A stretch of 64,000 nucleotides of DNA from Balneolaceae bacterium (GTDB taxonomy: Bacteria > Bacteroidota > Rhodothermia > Balneolales > Balneolaceae): contig JAXHMK010000004.1 of NCBI GenBank assembly GCA_034521495.1, forward strand, positions 248,001 through 312,000, written 5' to 3'. Made by a program: the position numbers and the translations under genes. The notes below the pieces were generated by a model. That model saw nothing but the letters and a program-made list of their open reading frames with translations. It was not told the DNA's origin and did not search any database. Positions 36,894 through 47,294 of this stretch are shown in pieces (position 1 is the first letter of the stretch; each line of letters begins with the position of its first letter).

Positions 36894-37664
36894 TTACGTG
36901 GGCATAAACGATCCCGGATCAATATTATAAAACGATTTTAAAACATCGTAAAGCTTCGGAAATTCCTCCCGGAGTTGATGAGGATGCAGAAAAAAGGATT
37001 CAGTGGCTACTGAAAACAGTTCGGCAGGATCTGTTGCGCCATAGAAATCCAGCACAGAATTTATTCTCCGCCGCTCTTTGTATTGCAATGTTTTGTAAAC
37101 GTGAGCCAGGATTCGCGTCCACTCATCGTCCCGAAAAATTTCACCATATTCACCGATGCCAGCCGTAAGTCCATACTGATGGTCCAATTGATGGGCAAAC
37201 TCATGAAAGATCAAATTGTGGACTGAAGATTGGTTTTTAATATTTTCGCGGATATCATCCCAGGAAAGCACAATACTTCCCAAATCCCAGGATTCTCCCT
37301 TCCGCGCTTGTGTCCCTTCACTGATGACGCCACCCTCCCTTTCCTCCCGGACAGGTGCCATATAATCATCCGGGTAAACAAGAATGGATTGCAAATCAGA
37401 ATAGTATCCGGCCGGCTCCCCCAAAAGAAGAACACAGGCATACGCAGAAATAATCACTTTTTTCTTTTCTGTCATCTCCAGTCCATTGCACCCTTCAAAC
37501 AATTTTTCATCCATAAAAATTACCAGGTGGTTGCGAAGCGTCTGTTTCAGGTTATCCGGAAGCTGACTGTAATAGGGAACTTCTGTGTACAGTATCTCTT
37601 GCCACGATTCGGGAAACGATTGGTACAGCAGCCATTTTCTTCGAAAAAATTGGAATATCGGCAT
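36894..37664 (-). CDS. mtfA: MtfA-like zinc metallopeptidase (M90)
   Basis: This 256-residue peptidase carries the HExxH zinc motif in FHEFAHQLDHQYGL and a downstream Glu in DPAELFSVATESFF. Both are typical of MtfA, which in E. coli interacts with the glucose regulator Mlc and cleaves small peptides. The start at 37664 (MPIFQFFRRKW) is preferred. A longer frame to 37838 reads through a family B repeat and is spurious. The truncated repeat begins 38 bp upstream of this start, so the promoter may lie within it. Confidence 0.88.
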   Translation of the reverse strand: MPIFQFFRRKWLLYQSFPESWQEILYTEVPYYSQLPDNLKQTLRNHLVIFMDEKLFEGCNGLEMTEKKKVIISAYACVLLLGEPAGYYSDLQSILVYPDDYMAPVREEREGGVISEGTQARKGESWDLGSIVLSWDDIRENIKNQSSVHNLIFHEFAHQLDHQYGLTAGIGEYGEIFRDDEWTRILAHVYKTLQYKERRRINSVLDFYGATDPAELFSVATESFFLHPHQLREEFPKLYDVLKSFYNIDPGSFMPT

Positions 37665-37702
37665 AATGCTGGGTGTATATACTATTGAACAGGATGATTC
37701 AG

Positions 37703-37955
37703 GAGGACTTACCCCATTTTTATGATGTAACCTTGTTGCACATACTTTTATTCTTTTGTCCTTGATACAAAAGAACGAAAAAATCAAGGCTGTGCAATAG
37801 TTGACGGCGGACACGAGTTCACCGTGGAATCCTTTCAATGGTCCATCTCGCTTATAGCCCTTTAATTCCGTTTCTCGCCGGTATGAAACGGATTCTTCTC
37901 AGCGGTTCAATCTGTTCGTCCTTTTTTCCGCCAACTATTCAAGGCCGATCTAACC
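37703..37955. mobile_element. MITE-like element, family B (truncated copy 2)
   Basis: The left end GAGGACTTACCCC, the GATACAAAAGAACG hairpin and the paired TTGACGG..CCGCCAA arms match copy 1. The last about 80 bp and the right terminal repeat are absent, and a family C repeat begins 30 bp further on. It lies in the promoter-proximal DNA of mtfA. Confidence 0.85.
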
Positions 37956-37984
37956 GGATTATTCACGAGAAGCATAAAATATAT

Positions 37985-38113
37985 GAAGGCTTTGCAAAAC
38001 TCTGACCGTCATCCTGAACTTGATTCAGGATCTCCAGATAAAGGCTATAAAGACGAATGGAGAATCTGAATCGAGTTCAGATTGACCGATAACCACGGTT
38101 TTGAAAAGCCTTC
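37985..38113. repeat. Family C repeat (copy 2)
   Basis: This 129-bp copy has inverted ends GAAGGCTTTGCAAAAC and GTTTTGAAAAGCCTTC, with inner hairpins TCCTGAA..TTCAGGA and CTGAA..TTCAG. It matches 2472-2631 in opposite orientation; copy 1 carries about 30 extra bases. The stretch from 38114 to the exonuclease gene (38421) holds nothing else recognised. Confidence 0.8.
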
Positions 38114-38421
38114 TATATATGAGACAGTTCTGGATAAGAGCGGCCTTTCCAAAAAAAGATATAATTTCTGCCTTCCTATCACAGTGTATTTAGTTTTCGG
38201 GATGACACAACCTGTCACTCAGCCTGCCTATTTTGCATCTGTATTGAAATTTTAGTATTTCGACTTAATAACTACATAAGCAGAGGGTACTATTTATGAG
38301 CCTGAATTCAAGAATGAGGCCAAATACAGAGACAATTCTATTTTCGAAACCAACTATCAAGAGTTCTTTATAAATGGTTGAGTTTAAGCTATCAGAAAAT
38401 GATTTATGAAGCCCATACCTA

Positions 38422-38988
38422 ATGAAAGCAAATTCATATTTTATTCAAGAAATCAGGCTAAACAAACCCGGCGGATCAAAATCTGTTGAGCTGGCAAATC
38501 TCATCTTCTTTGATATTGAAACAACTGGTTTAAGGCCAGATAGAGGTGCAAAAGTAACTGAGATTGCTATAATTGATCGAAACAATTGTTTGTTTAATTG
38601 GATGGCAGAAGCAAAACACAATAATGATGCATTCACTAAACAATTGTATGAAACTTTAAAACACCTGAAAAATGGAGTGGTTATAGGCCATAACCTCTCT
38701 TTTGATTTTTGGTTTATTTCTTATGAGTCTGACAGACTTGGACTTGCAGGACCGGATATTCGATTTATAGACACTCTCAGTCTTGCCCGAAAAATACTTC
38801 CCGACAGGAATTGCTATCAATTAGGAAGTCTGTTGAAGGAATTTGACATCAAGATAAGTGGTGAATTGCACACTGCAATCACAGATGCTGAAGCAACAAG
38901 AGCGCTTTTCTGGAAATTGATAGAAAAGGTGGGCATCTCAACCGTAGGAGAAGCCGGACTGAAAAAACTCAAATGGTCAAGTTTTTAA
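38422..38988 (+). CDS. DnaQ-like 3'-5' exonuclease (DEDDh) leading the cas operon
   Basis: This 188-residue protein has all DEDDh exonuclease motifs: Exo I FFDIETTG (D31, E33), Exo II VIGHNLSFDFWF (D95) and Exo III LHTAITDAEATRA (H150, D155). It ends 15 bp before the Cas3 start with AGGAGAA between them, so it is the first gene of the cas operon. DnaQ-family exonucleases trim prespacers for type I-E adaptation and occur fused to Cas2 in some species. A stand-alone copy here suggests an adaptation helper. It is intact although much of the operon is broken. Confidence 0.88.
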   Translation: MKANSYFIQEIRLNKPGGSKSVELANLIFFDIETTGLRPDRGAKVTEIAIIDRNNCLFNWMAEAKHNNDAFTKQLYETLKHLKNGVVIGHNLSFDFWFISYESDRLGLAGPDIRFIDTLSLARKILPDRNCYQLGSLLKEFDIKISGELHTAITDAEATRALFWKLIEKVGISTVGEAGLKKLKWSSF

Positions 38989-39003
38989 ATAGGAGAAATA
39001 GCT

Positions 39004-41634
39004 ATGAAAGGAGAACCAACCAGTTTTTGGGCAAAACTTAATCAAAATGAAGAGGGTGAAATCCTGGAATGGCATTCATTAATAGCTCATTCAGCAGATG
39101 TGGCCGCTGTAACGGAATCACTTTTTACCCGGACCATTTTAAACCAACGTATAGCGTCACTCATTGGCTGGGAAAAATTATCCGATGCGCATGTCGCTCG
39201 TCTTTCGGTTCTTGCAGCTATCCATGATGCCGGTAAGGTTAATCACGGTTTTCAGAATAAAATGTACAAATCCAAACAACCGAAGGCCGGACATGTTTCC
39301 CCAATTGTTGAGTTGCTTGATGCGGATCTCAAATACCAAGAAATGTTTTTGATTCCCCTTGGTATTGATAAGGTCTTGCAATGGTTTCCTGATCAAATTC
39401 CCGCCATTCATTTTTTGCTTGCTACGTGGGGCCATCACGGGCGACCGGTTCCTATTCAACATCATTTTAAAGCTACCTTATGGAAAGAAACCGATGGCAG
39501 AAATCCTAGAAAGGTTTAAAGGAATTGGAGAGGCCGTTCAGCATCTGGTTCCCAAATGCTTTTAAAGAGAATATTCGAGCCATTTCCTGCAGATCCGGTT
39601 TTTCAGCATACTTTCAACGGACTGCTTGACTTTGGCTGATTGGCTGGGTTCAGATCCAAAGTTTTTCAAGTTTTCTGAAACTGAAGATCATTACATAGAT
39701 ACAGCTCGTAAAAACGCAGAATATGCAATAGAGAAACTGGCGCTTGATCCTCAAAAACCGAGAAAACAGCTTGAGGCAGATCCAATTCAGTTTAACCGAA
39801 TAGCAGATTTTAAACCGTTCGACATTCAACAACAGTGTCTTGATCTACCGATACATAAGAGTGGCAGTCTTTCAATTCTGGAATCGGATACAGGGTCCGG
39901 AAAAACGGAGGCAGCGATTGCGCGATTTGTCCGTTTGTACCAGGAAGGATTAGTTGACGGAATGTATTTTGCAGTCCCTACGCGGAGTGCGGCCACTCAA
40001 CTTTATGAACGGGTGGTTGAAGCAACACGGAATGCATTTCCGGTTGAAAAGACAAGGCCACCGGTAGTACAAGCCGTTTCAGGATATATTAAAGCAGATG
40101 CAGAAGAAGCACAGGCTCTGCCAGATTTTAAAGTTCTTATGGCCGGAAGATAAACGCGATCTTCTTCGCGAAAGAGGGTGGGCGGCAGAACATCCCAAAA
40201 GATATTTGGCAGGTGCAATCGTGGTGGGTACTATTGATCAGGTATTTCTTTCCACATTGCAGGTAAACCATGCGCATATGCGGGCCGCAGCACTGCTTCG
40301 ACATTTTCTTGTAGTAGATGAGGTGCATTCTTCCGATGCATATATGACCAAATTATTGGATCGAGTTTTGGATTATCACCTGGCTGCGGGTGGACATGCA
40401 CTTTTAATGTCAGCCACCCTCGGTACAGCCTCACGGATTCACCTGACTACAAAAAAACGAAATAAAGTTCCTGCACCGGATGAAGCTAAAAATATTTCTT
40501 ATCCGCTTCTCACGCATGTCGATTCCACAAGAAAAAATCCCGAAGAATATCACGCATCCTCCTCCGGGAAGCAGAAGAAAGTGAAAATAGAGACGAAGGG
40601 TTTTGCAGCTTCAGAAGATGAAATTGCAACGATTGCGATTGAGCAAGCAAAAGCCGGAGCCAGAGTACTCATTATTCGAAACCTTGTGAAGGACTGTGTG
40701 AAAACTCAAAAAGCGCTGGAGGATAAATTAGGAACAGAATCCGACTCACTTGTTTCAAAGTAAACAACATTGCCGCACCCCATCACTCGCGGTTTGCCCC
40801 GGATGACAGAAAACGCCTGGATCATGAAATTGAAAAAACCTTTGGAAAGAAAACTGAGACAAACATTCTGTTATTAGCCGTGGCCACTCAAACGGTTGAA
40901 CAGAGCCTGGATATCGACGCGGATATTTTAATTACCGATCTATGTCCGATGGATGTATTGCTGCAACGAATTGGGCAGGCTCGCATCGTCACGAGCGAGA
41001 CCGTCCTGAAGGATTTGAAACGGCCAGATGTGTAATTCTGACTCCGGGAGATCGGCGATTTGACCGAATCCATTGATCATAATGGAAAAGGCTCAAAAGG
41101 AAAACATGGATTGGGCACCGTTTATCAAGACTTGCGGACGATTGAAGCCACCTGGCAGGTGCTGGAAGATGAAAATATGGAATACTGGAATATTCCGGAA
41201 CACAATCGTGAACTGGTGGAACGAGCCACACATCCAACTCATCCTCCGGTCATTGGTTGAAAGAGTTTGAAGGAAAATGGGTTCAGCATCAGGAACATAT
41301 AGCAGGACAGGAATTTGCCGACAAACAACTGCCCGGACTGGTGGGAATCGACTTCAACAAACCGTTTGGTGAGTCGGGATTTGCAGAGGATCTAAAGCAA
41401 GTAAAAACACGGCTTGGAAGAGACGACTATAGAATTTCTCTACCGAAAAATATCGATGGGCCATTCGGGGAGAAAGTCAGTGAATTGAAAATTAATGAGT
41501 GGCAGTTAAGCGTGGTTCCTGAAGAGACCGAACTTGAGGAAGACGCCATTCAACCGTTTGAAGGAGGATTTAAATTTTCCTATTACGGAAAAAACTTTCG
41601 GTACGACCGCTTCGGACTGGATTTGGAATCTTAA
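39004..41634 (+). pseudogene. cas3: Type I-E Cas3 nuclease-helicase, multiply frameshifted
   Basis: Cas3 degrades DNA bound by Cascade. The HD nuclease domain is readable at the start (LEWHSLIAHSADV, AAIHDAGKVNHGF with H74-D75). The helicase follows with Walker A SDTGSGKTEAA (about 39885), the DEVH box VVDEVHSSDAYM (about 40315), SATLGTASRI and a motif VI region broken near 40975. Frame changes lie near 39519, 39560, 39625, 40140, 40760, 40975, 41050 and 41250. The last segment, ending FRYDRFGLDLES, resembles the Cas3 C-terminal domain. No ORF could make a functional enzyme. Confidence 0.9.
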
Positions 41635-41655
41635 CACTTTTAAAAAACCGCTATT

Positions 41656-43202
41656 ATGAGTTCAGATATGCACTATTCACTTTTAGATGGTTCGGTTATC
41701 ACTGCCCGTTATCGAAATGGAGAAACGTCAACAACCAATCTTGCCCGAAATCTTCTGTGGGCTTCTGGATGATTCTATTGTAAGTTTTGAAGCATTGCAA
41801 CCGCACCAGCAGCAGGCCTGGTACAGTTTTTTGGTCCAACTGGCAAGCATGGCCGTTGCTCGTGAAAATAGCGGAGAGATACCAAACCAGCCAGAGAATA
41901 TGGAAAGATGCTACTGATAAGCCTTGCTGACGGCAGTGAAGCCGCCTGGCACCTAGTGGTAGAGATGATTCCCAGCCTGCATTTATGCAGCCGCCAATCC
42001 CGGAAGGTTCTTTGAAGGAGGCCGGTTACAGTTCAGATATTCAAACACCGGATGAGTTGGATATGCTGGTGACATCGAAAAATCATGATTTGAAGGGAAA
42101 CCGGATTCTTAGACCCGATCCTGAACATTGGTTATTTGCACTATTAACATTGCAGACCATGGAAGGCTTTTTGGGAAGAGGGAATTACGGCATTGTAAGA
42201 ATGAATGGTGGTTTTGGGAACCGCCCATTAGTTGGATTAAGTCCTGAAAAAAGTTGGGGAAAACGATTTTTGAGAGATGTAACAGTGTTGTTGAAAAACA
42301 GATCAGGGTTATTGAATTTATATACTTCAAATGGGCAAACTTTGCTTTGGCTCCCTCCTGGATGGGAAGAAAACAAGTGGAATTCCTTTAGAGGAATGTG
42401 ATCCCTTTTTTATCGAAATTTGTCGGCGAATTCGCCTTACAAAAAATAACGATCAAATCTTATGTCTTCGGACAAATACGAAAGCAGGACGTGTTTCAAC
42501 ATCGGATGATCTAAATGGAAGAACTGAAGATCCGTGGACACCTATAGAAAAAAAAGGAGTAAAAGCGTTAACTCTTGGAGAATCAGGTTTTACCTATGAG
42601 TTAATTCAACAACTTTTACTTGGCGAAGAGTATGCTACTCCCATCGCACTTGAATTTCAGCATGATGAAAAAGATGGAGCCTTTCTGATTTGCAAAGCCT
42701 TAGTAAGAGGTCAGGGAAAAACAGATGGACTTCACCGTAGAATTATCCCCATTCCACCAAAAGTTACTGCCTCTCTTTTCAGCAAATCTTCTACGAAAGA
42801 GAGATATTAGCTAAACGAGCAAAAGGACGAATCTCTTCACCTATGATGTCCAACGAAAAATATTACGCCCTGCCATATCCAGCCTCTTAAGCAGTGGTAC
42901 TGAACAGCGTGTAGAGTATGATAAAGTAGCTCCATGGATAAACCGTTTTGACCGTGAAATCGACCGACGGTTTTTTGAATCACTTTGGGCTTCAGTTAAT
43001 ATGGAATCCGAAGAGGCAAAACAGCAATGGGAAGAGATTTTGCTCGAAGAAGCGGAAAAAATATTTAAGGAAGCGGAAGCGAAGCACTCCCATTGCCCAG
43101 CTTCGGCGGCTCCGGGCCGTCAGCAAAGCCCGCTCCATGTTTTATGGACAGGTACGCAGAATATTTGAATACGCCGGAAAACAAGAAACAGCCAACCAGT
43201 AA
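41656..43202 (+). pseudogene. cas8e: Type I-E Cas8e (Cse1/CasA), multiply frameshifted
   Basis: This is the large Cascade subunit that recognises the PAM. Fragments in order are YSLLDGSVITARYRNGE, LPEIFCGLLDDSIVSFEALQ, FMQPPIPEGSLKEAG, LKGNRILRPDPEHWLFALLT, NGGFGNRPLVGLSP, CDPFFIEICRRIRL, VEYDKVAPWINRFDRE and RSMFYGQVRRIFEYAGKQE. These match the Cse1 order, but frame changes occur near 41735, 41915, 41968, 42370, 42780, 42830 and 43075. The joined length of about 515 residues is normal. The gene follows cas3 after 21 bp. Confidence 0.88.
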
Positions 43203-43216
43203 TTTTAGGAACAGTT

Positions 43217-43783
43217 ATGAGTACTGAAATCAACACGGAGACCAATGAAATGAAACAGGAATCGAGTAATCGAATCGAGTATGGAAAAATCGTCGGCAAG
43301 GTATCAGCTATGATGCAACAAGATGGAGCCCTCTCGACCGGGGAGATGGCAGATCTTCGCCGTATATCTCCTGATCAGCCCTTTACTCCTGCCCTGTGGC
43401 GGCTATTGCTAATGCAGGATTTGGATCACTCTCCGGGCTGGATTCGGCAGGAGCGGTGGGAGCGCCGGTGGGCCACGCTTTTCATGGGAATGGCGCATTG
43501 TGCCGGACTTCACAATTATAACCTATCCCTGGGTGAAGCACTTGCCGAGGCGGGATGGTCCGAGTTGCGGTTTGTTCAACTGATGAGAGCAACGGATGAA
43601 ACTCTTGAAACCCACCTTAGACGTGTTGCACAGTTTTTAGCGGGGAAAAACCAGGAGGCAAACTGGACCGATGTTGCCCGGTTGCTGTTTTATCAAAGCG
43701 GAGAGGCCGGGGAAAAGATACGCCTGTCCATCTCGCGCGATTACTATTCCAAAATCTACAAGCAAGAACAGGAAGCAAAATAA
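43217..43783 (+). CDS. cse2: Type I-E Cse2 (CasB, Cas11e)
   Basis: This 188-residue small subunit of Cascade is all-helical. Family features are RRISPDQPFTPALWRLL in the N-terminal half, RWATLFMGMAHC and FVQLMRATDETLETHLRRVAQ, then DVARLLFYQSGEAGEKIRLS and the C-terminal ISRDYYSKIY. It forms the belly dimer that stabilises R-loops. Unlike its neighbours the frame is intact. It starts 14 bp after cas8e and is followed by cas7e 38 bp later. Confidence 0.93.
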   Translation: MSTEINTETNEMKQESSNRIEYGKIVGKVSAMMQQDGALSTGEMADLRRISPDQPFTPALWRLLLMQDLDHSPGWIRQERWERRWATLFMGMAHCAGLHNYNLSLGEALAEAGWSELRFVQLMRATDETLETHLRRVAQFLAGKNQEANWTDVARLLFYQSGEAGEKIRLSISRDYYSKIYKQEQEAK

Positions 43784-43821
43784 ATTTCAAAAGTAAACTT
43801 TCAATTAATCAAACCACCATT

Positions 43822-45113
43822 ATGAGCCAACCAAAATTTCTTCAATTTCTACACACTGACCTCTTACCCGGAACCCTTTTAAACCGCGATGATGCCGGTT
43901 TTGCAAAAAGGTTACCATTCGGGTGGTGCCACACGTACCCGTGTCTCCTCGCAATGCCTGAAATACCACTGGCGTAATTTCCAGGGAGAAAATGCCCTAC
44001 ATGATATCGATGAGTTTGAAAAAACATTTCGCTCCAGGGAAACCTTTCAGCGAAAACTGGCACAACCCTTAATTGATGAGGGATACCCGGAACCCTTGGT
44101 TCGGGCCGGAACAGGTGCGCTTAAAGAGTTTTTGTTAAGTGGTAAAAAAGCAAGTAAGTCTGATATCGAAAAACTAATTAATCCCGGTGAAGATGATGAT
44201 CCTTGGGAAGAGCTGGAAACAAGCCAGATTACCATATTTGGTGAACCAGAGATGCGTTATTTACGTGAGCTTGTTAAATCGCAAAATCGATGAGTTAAAA
44301 GATGAATATTCGGTTTTTTGGGAAAATGATGAAGTGGCGGACAAAGAGGTTGTTTCCGAAGCCGCAGATTTAATGAGAGATTTTAACAAAGGTGATCTGA
44401 AGAAGAATCTAAAAGGTCTGAAATCGGCATCGGGGCTTGATGCGGCTATGTTCGGTCGAATGGTAACCAGTGATATTCTTGCCCGCGGTGATGCTGCAAT
44501 TCATGTTGCCCATGCGTTTACCACGCACTAAGAAGAGAGCGAAAGCGACTACTCTTGCAGCCGTGGATGAACTCCGCCGGATGAGCCGGAAGAGAAGTGG
44601 AGAATTGGGGGCCGGACACATTAGGACAGTACAGAACTTTCAAGTGGACTTTTCTACAATTACGTTGTTGTGGATATCCCGCTTCTGATCTCAAACCTGG
44701 AAGGTGTTGAGAGAAATGAGTGGAAGAGTGTTGACAAGTCGATGGCTGCGGAAGTGGTGAACCGCCTGATTAAAATCGTTGCTACCGTATCTCCCGGTGC
44801 AAAATTGGGTTCAACAGCTCCTTATTCCTATGCCCAATGCCTCATGGTTGAAACTGGAACTTCTCAGCCGCGAACTCTGGCGAATGCATTTCAACAACCC
44901 GTTTCCAAAAACAGCAACGGAGTATTAGCGAATAGTTACCATGCACTCGGTTCATATATCAAAGATATGGATGAAATGTACGGAAACAGTACAGAACGAA
45001 AATTAGCTGCAACCGGTCCTAAGGAGACTCTTTAGAAAATATTGGAATTGGATGGTGTAACCTCTGTACCAGAAATAGCTGACTGGGCTGCAAATCAAAT
45101 AAAAAGAGTATAG
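43822..45113 (+). pseudogene. cas7e: Type I-E Cas7e (Cse4/CasC), frameshifts plus two in-frame stops
   Basis: This is the backbone subunit of Cascade. It begins MSQPKFLQFLHTDLLPGTLL, then NRDDAGFAKRLPFGG, where the frame breaks (about 43910). GATRTRVSSQCLKYHWRNF matches the family's R-x-S-S-Q-x-x-K motif. Other breaks lie near 44280, 44555 and 44600. A TAA at 44530 follows HVAHAFTTH, and a TAG at 45033-45035 is followed in the same frame by KILELDGVTSVPEIADWAAN up to the true stop at 45111. The joined product is about 420 residues, larger than E. coli CasC. Confidence 0.88.
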
Positions 45114-45846
45114 ATGGATATCCTTATCCTTCGGTTAGATGCTCCCTTAATGAGTTTTGGAGCTCCTATCATTGACCGTCATGGTAAAGTACAGCCCTAT
45201 CCTGCACTATCGATGCTTGCAGGAATGCTGGGGAATGCATTTGGGTATGATCACAGCGATTTTGGAAAACTCGAGGCCCTCCAAAAACGGTTGAGATACG
45301 CATCTCGGCAAGATCGGGCAGGACAGCAGATTCAGGATTATCAAACCGTAGATCTTTCCCAGGAGTTTATGCTGGATCATAATGCCTGGACAACTGAGGG
45401 CTGGCTGGATAAACGAAAAGGAGGTTCTTCCAGTAAAGGAACCCATATTCGTCTTCGGGATTACCGGGCAGATTCCATTCACACCGTTGCCGTAACCCTT
45501 CAACCTGCAGATGAAAAACCAACCATTGAAGATCTGCAACAAGCCCTTCAATACCCGGAACGACCGCTTTTTATCGGACGTAAAACCTGTCTGCCGGCCA
45601 CTCTCGGTTTTGTCAATAAAATGGAGTGCGAATCCCTGACGGAAGCTTTGCAAAAGGCACCACTTTCTAAGCGGGCGGATCAACGAGTACCGGTTTCCCG
45701 CCTGGTGGCCTTTAGATGAAAATGAAAGACAGCCCAAAGCAGATTTCGAAGAACCTGTTACAGATCGGCGCGACTGGCAAAATCAAATCCATGTGGGTGA
45801 ACGGTGGATTGCCCGGGGCGAAATTGAAATTCAAACAGAAGAGTGA
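45114..45846 (+). pseudogene. cas5e: Type I-E Cas5e (CasD), one frameshift near the 3' end
   Basis: Cas5e caps the 5' handle of the crRNA. The start MDILILRLDAPLMSFGAPII and the TRDYQTVDL-like segment QDYQTVDLSQEF, then KGTHIRLRDYRAD and RPLFIGRKTCLPATL, are characteristic. Near 45685 the frame shifts from RADQRV to FPAWWPLDENERQP, which runs to a TGA at 45844-45846, overlapping the expected domain end. Without the shift the ORF ends at 45719 with an unrelated tail. The start codon abuts the cas7e stop (TAGATG). Confidence 0.88.
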
Positions 45847-45850
45847 TTCC

Positions 45851-46624
45851 ATGAGTGAGATTCAAACAAAAACAAATTATATGATACAGATGTGGCTCGA
45901 TTCCCGGCAGCTCATGCAATTGGGACGCATGCTGCATCTGCCGCTGAAAAAGGTGGGGAATAACTACCTTGTGCACTGTGCGCTTTCTGAGCTGTTTCAG
46001 GATCAGGCTCCCAAACCGTTTAGCGTGGAAGACCATCACAGGCAGATTGCAGATTATAATGGGCAGGCGATTCGGGTATTATGCTATTCCGAACTGGATT
46101 GGGAAACCCTGCAAAATCTTGCCAAAGGTTTTGCCAGTCCAACGATCTATGAGATTGTGGACTGGGAACGGATGGCTTCTAAACCAATGCCCGCCGAATT
46201 TCCGGATGGAATGGAACTGGGATTTGAGCTAAGGGTTTGTCCAGTAGTGAGAAAAGCATCCGATGGTCCTAAATGGCGAAAAGGACAAGAACTTGATGTA
46301 TTTCTATCCAAAGTCTGGGAAATTGACGATAAAACAGTGGAAGTTGACCGTGAAAAAACATACAAAGAGTGGTTGATCCATTACTTTGAAAAACAACATA
46401 GCGCTGACCTGATTTCACTGAGTGTGAAGCGGTTTTCCATTGAGCGAATGTCTCGCAGAAATCACCAGCAGAATCGAAAAGTAAAAATCATTCAACGTCC
46501 GGACGTAACCTTCACCGGTACTCTGAAAATACGAAATGGTGAAGAATTTAAAGAGTTGTTGTACAGCGGCATCGGCCGCCATAAAAGTTTTGGGTTTGGG
46601 ATGCTGAAAATCCGAAGGGCATAA
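45851..46624 (+). CDS. cas6e: Type I-E Cas6e (CasE) crRNA endoribonuclease
   Basis: This 257-residue enzyme cuts pre-crRNA repeats. The start MSEIQTKTNYMIQMWLDSRQ is chosen at 45851; a longer frame from 45716 only reads through the cas5e 3' end. Family hallmarks are the N-terminal ferredoxin-like strand, LGFELRVCPVVRK and the C-terminal glycine-rich loop LLYSGIGRHKSFGFGMLKI. A His in the first domain (LVHCALSELF) may be the catalytic residue. It is intact. No CRISPR array is present in the window for it to process. Confidence 0.92.
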   Translation: MSEIQTKTNYMIQMWLDSRQLMQLGRMLHLPLKKVGNNYLVHCALSELFQDQAPKPFSVEDHHRQIADYNGQAIRVLCYSELDWETLQNLAKGFASPTIYEIVDWERMASKPMPAEFPDGMELGFELRVCPVVRKASDGPKWRKGQELDVFLSKVWEIDDKTVEVDREKTYKEWLIHYFEKQHSADLISLSVKRFSIERMSRRNHQQNRKVKIIQRPDVTFTGTLKIRNGEEFKELLYSGIGRHKSFGFGMLKIRRA

Positions 46625-46749
46625 ATGGTTACGATATATTGAGGCGTTTAGAAACTTTCGCAATACATAAACCTTGGGATTGTAAAATTTCCAAGTCGCC
46701 CGGTCGTTGCCTATATTACTCAATCAACAATAACTTTTCTTCCATTAGA

Positions 46750-46965
46750 ATGGCTTCCTATAGTAATCTTATCGAAAGGCGTAAAGACATTCTTGGTGGC
46801 ACACCTGTTTTTAAGGGTACACGTGTTCCTGTTAGCACCTTTTTGGAATATCTGGAAGCCGGGCATTCCCTTAATGAATTTCTGGAGGATTTTCCCACGG
46901 TAACCAGACACCAAGCTGTTCAGGTGCTTGAAAAGTTTAAAGATCAACTTCTTCAGCCACAATGA
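46750..46965 (+). CDS. DUF433 antitoxin
   Basis: This 71-residue protein of the DUF433 family has a winged-helix-like fold with the signature GGTPVFKGTRVPVSTFLEYL and TRHQAVQVLEKFKD. DUF433 proteins are antitoxins paired with DUF5615 toxins. The ATG at 46750 is chosen; a longer frame to 46639 covers the gap after cas6e. It overlaps the toxin gene by 4 bp (ATGA), so they are coupled. It lies between cas6e and cas1, an unusual place for a toxin-antitoxin pair. Confidence 0.88.
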   Translation: MASYSNLIERRKDILGGTPVFKGTRVPVSTFLEYLEAGHSLNEFLEDFPTVTRHQAVQVLEKFKDQLLQPQ

Positions 46966-47294
46966 TTAACATTTTGCTGGATGAATGCCTGCCAAAAAAA
47001 TTAAAGTACAGAGTTGAAGAGTTAGATTCGACCTTTTTTGTACAAACAACTCCCGACATGGGATGGGCAAGTTTATCGAATGGAAAGTTATTGTCTGTTG
47101 CTGAGAAAGAGTTTGATGTTTTTATAACCAGTGACAAAAACCTCAGCTTTCAACAACCTATCCGATCTTCATCGATTCAGGTTGTACTTCTGAAAGCCAG
47201 AACCAATACATATGAAGATTTATTGCCATTGGTCAAGAAGTTACCTTCGGTTATCAAAGCCCATGTACCCGGTAAGTTTATAGAAATCGCGTAG
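46962..47294 (+). CDS. DUF5615 PIN-like toxin
   Basis: This 110-residue PIN-like protein begins ILLDECLPKKLKYRV with the first acidic residues (D8, E9). It continues FFVQTTPDMGWASLSNGKLL and carries the second acidic cluster in FDVFITSDKNLSFQQ. This is the DUF5615 pattern, predicted to be a ribonuclease toxin. It is the second gene of the DUF433-DUF5615 pair. The frame is intact, unlike the surrounding cas genes, which suggests selection or a later arrival. Confidence 0.88.
   Translation: MINILLDECLPKKLKYRVEELDSTFFVQTTPDMGWASLSNGKLLSVAEKEFDVFITSDKNLSFQQPIRSSSIQVVLLKARTNTYEDLLPLVKKLPSVIKAHVPGKFIEIA

Noticed and set aside
36894-37838. Long start of the mtfA frame at 37838
   Set aside because: The extra 58 codons read through a dispersed family B repeat and lack family similarity; 37664 is the proper start.
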